A DNA stretch of 64,000 bases from Myxococcus dinghuensis. GTDB lineage: Bacteria; Myxococcota; Myxococcia; Myxococcales; Myxococcaceae. Below are positions 62,795 through 64,000 of the stretch, in pieces. The translations under genes and the position numbers were made by a program. The stretch is taken from the NCBI RefSeq assembly GCF_024198235.1, contig NZ_JAKCFB010000017.1, positions 124,001-188,000 of the forward strand, written 5' to 3'. The notes under the pieces are model-generated. The model made no database searches and was not told where the DNA came from. It worked only from the letters and a program-made list of their open reading frames with translations. The stretch's first letter is position 1; each line of letters starts with the position of its first letter.

Positions 62795-63999
62795 GACATG
62801 CCCTCGCCGGCGTGGTCGGGCGGCAGGCCGGTGGTGCTCTTGGCCGGGGCCGCGCTGGGAACGGTGTTGACGCTGCCCCGCGTCTCCCAACTGCCGGAGT
62901 CGAGCGTGAGCAGCGCCAGGGGCGTGAAGAGCGCGTACGTCACCGGCATGAGCAGGGCCATGGGCAGGAAGCACGCGCCATGGACGCGTCGATCCTCGGG
63001 CAGGTGTCGCGTCTCCAGCCGGTAGATGAAGCCGAGCAGGCCGATGACCAGGAAGTGGAACACGAGGATGTCCATGAACTCTCCCGTGACGACGTTGTGG
63101 ACGATGACCACCGGATAGGAGAGCAGCAGCGCGAGCTGTGCGACGTAGTGGATGGTGACGAGCGGGTGCAGTCGCCACGCGTGGGACAACCCTCCCAGCA
63201 GGTCCACCAGGTTGGAGCGCCTCCAGCGCAGTTGCTGGGAGAAGTACCCGGCCAGCGTGGCGGGGGCGGCGGTGAAGCAGAAGGCGTCGAGCGTGTAGAC
63301 CGTCTCGTAGCGGTGCTTGACGATCTGCCGCGTGAGGAAGCGGTCCTCGCCGTACTTGATGGGCACCCCGGCGATGGAGCGCGACTCCAGGATGGGCTCC
63401 AGCTCCAGCAGCACGTGGCGGCGGTACGCGGTGAGGCAGCCGGACAGGCACATCACCTGCCGGAAGCTGCGCTCCAGGTCCTTGAGCCACTCCTGCGCGA
63501 AGTGGAACTTGATCTCCACCATGCGCGTCAGCCAGTTCTGGTGGCGGTTGGTGACGTACGTGCGCCCGCCCACCGCGGCGATGCGAGGACTGACGAAGCG
63601 GCGGATGAGGTGGCGCACGGCGGCCTTGTCGACGACGACGTCGGAGTCCACCGACACGATGATCTCCGCCTCCTCGGCGGCCTTGACGGCCCGGTTGATG
63701 CCCTTGCGCTTGCCCAGGTTCTCCGGGTTGCGCATCACCAGGACGTTGCTGTGTCCCTCGGCGGCGCGCAGCGCCCACGCGTAGCTGTCGTCCGTGGAGC
63801 AGTCATCCACCACGACGATCTGCAGCAGGTGTGCAGGGTAGTCCTGTTCGAGGAGGCTTCGGACTGCCTGGAAGATGCCTTTGCCCTCGTTGAAGAGGGG
63901 GATGACGATGGCCACCCGGGGCAGGTACGTCTCGTCGACGCGGTCGAGCGTCTCTTCCCGCACCCGTCGGAGGAAGGGGCCGAGAATGTAGCGGTTCAT
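62791..63999 (-). CDS. Processive glycosyltransferase, GT2 family (partial at right edge)
   Basis: At least 402 residues of a GT2 synthase are present: VAIVIPLFNEGKG, the first Asp pair in VVDDCSTDDS, SVDSDVVV (DxD), GEDRFLTRQ, and QQLRWRRS (Q-x-x-R-W), the full D,D,D,Q(Q/R)XRW signature of processive synthases such as hyaluronan, chitin, cellulose or alginate polymerases, followed by four C-terminal membrane helices. An ATG at 63999 could be the start, but the usual N-terminal membrane helices are missing, so the gene most likely continues beyond the window. It heads a tightly coupled operon (ATGA, 31-bp gap, GTGA) with HlyD-like, TolC-like and lectin-like genes. The polymer is not predictable. 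Confidence 0.9.
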   Translation of the reverse strand: MNRYILGPFLRRVREETLDRVDETYLPRVAIVIPLFNEGKGIFQAVRSLLEQDYPAHLLQIVVVDDCSTDDSYAWALRAAEGHSNVLVMRNPENLGKRKGINRAVKAAEEAEIIVSVDSDVVVDKAAVRHLIRRFVSPRIAAVGGRTYVTNRHQNWLTRMVEIKFHFAQEWLKDLERSFRQVMCLSGCLTAYRRHVLLELEPILESRSIAGVPIKYGEDRFLTRQIVKHRYETVYTLDAFCFTAAPATLAGYFSQQLRWRRSNLVDLLGGLSHAWRLHPLVTIHYVAQLALLLSYPVVIVHNVVTGEFMDILVFHFLVIGLLGFIYRLETRHLPEDRRVHGACFLPMALLMPVTYALFTPLALLTLDSGSWETRGSVNTVPSAAPAKSTTGLPPDHAGEGMS

Positions 64000-64000
64000 C

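Overview
The window is chromosomal DNA of a high-GC (about 70%) delta-proteobacterial type. The content points to a myxobacterium close to Myxococcus/Corallococcus: a Ser/Thr kinase with a sensor domain beside an ECF sigma factor, giant TPR scaffolds, ELWxxDGTxxGT-repeat lipoproteins, an MJ0042 zinc-ribbon/TM/TPR protein, an extra Hsp70 paralogue, many lipoproteins, and dense operons with ATGA/GTGA stop-start overlaps. I see no rRNA, CRISPR array, insertion sequence, prophage or clear genomic island. One tRNA is present (tRNA-Val, CAC).

Layout. 0-7.4 kb: peptide deformylase, a YqjM-like ene-reductase, an MBL hydrolase, an HD hydrolase and two coupled MuiA/DUF4139 paralogues. 7.5-12.7 kb: a minus-strand block running from an ECF sigma factor through a membrane Ser/Thr kinase to a three-gene cassette: a TIGR04222-like membrane protein with a Cys/Gly tail, a DUF692/MNIO enzyme and a small SCO6045-like partner. 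This cassette is the best candidate for an undescribed modification system. 12.8-18.9 kb: VanY-like peptidase, alkyltransferase-like protein, FHA protein, GreA, RecG with a long N-terminal extension, and a Cys-rich lipoprotein whose Shine-Dalgarno lies in a hairpin. 19-27.4 kb: Pcm, zinc-ribbon protein, threonine synthase, divergent RidA/LysR, RibBA with a degenerate second domain, thymidylate kinase with an altered P-loop, a lipoprotein and a CinA-N protein.

27-42 kb: a 1692-residue TPR protein, a secreted beta-propeller/c-type cytochrome protein, pirin, HutH, aspartokinase, a ComEA-like HhH protein, and the zinc-ribbon protein with eight near-identical FGAV repeats. 42-51 kb: a GT2 glycosyltransferase, an NlpC/P60-like lipoprotein, a HEAT/TPR-like lipoprotein, a UvrD/Rep helicase, and an Hsp70-SCP2-small coiled-coil operon followed by tRNA-Val and a strong terminator. 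51.5-57 kb: TerC, a secreted protein with PETTP repeats, an MBL+Rieske oxygenase of the CMAH/NamH type, and an esterase coupled to an ELWxxDGT-repeat lipoprotein. 59.8-64 kb: a minus-strand exopolysaccharide-type operon (processive GT2, HlyD-like coiled-coil membrane protein, TolC-like coiled-coil protein, lectin-like secreted protein) that continues past the right edge.

Most housekeeping calls rest on intact active-site motifs. Functions of the MNIO cassette, the TPR scaffold, the zinc-ribbon repeat protein and the polysaccharide operon are inferred from family and context. No database search was run, so family names are recognition by motif and architecture.
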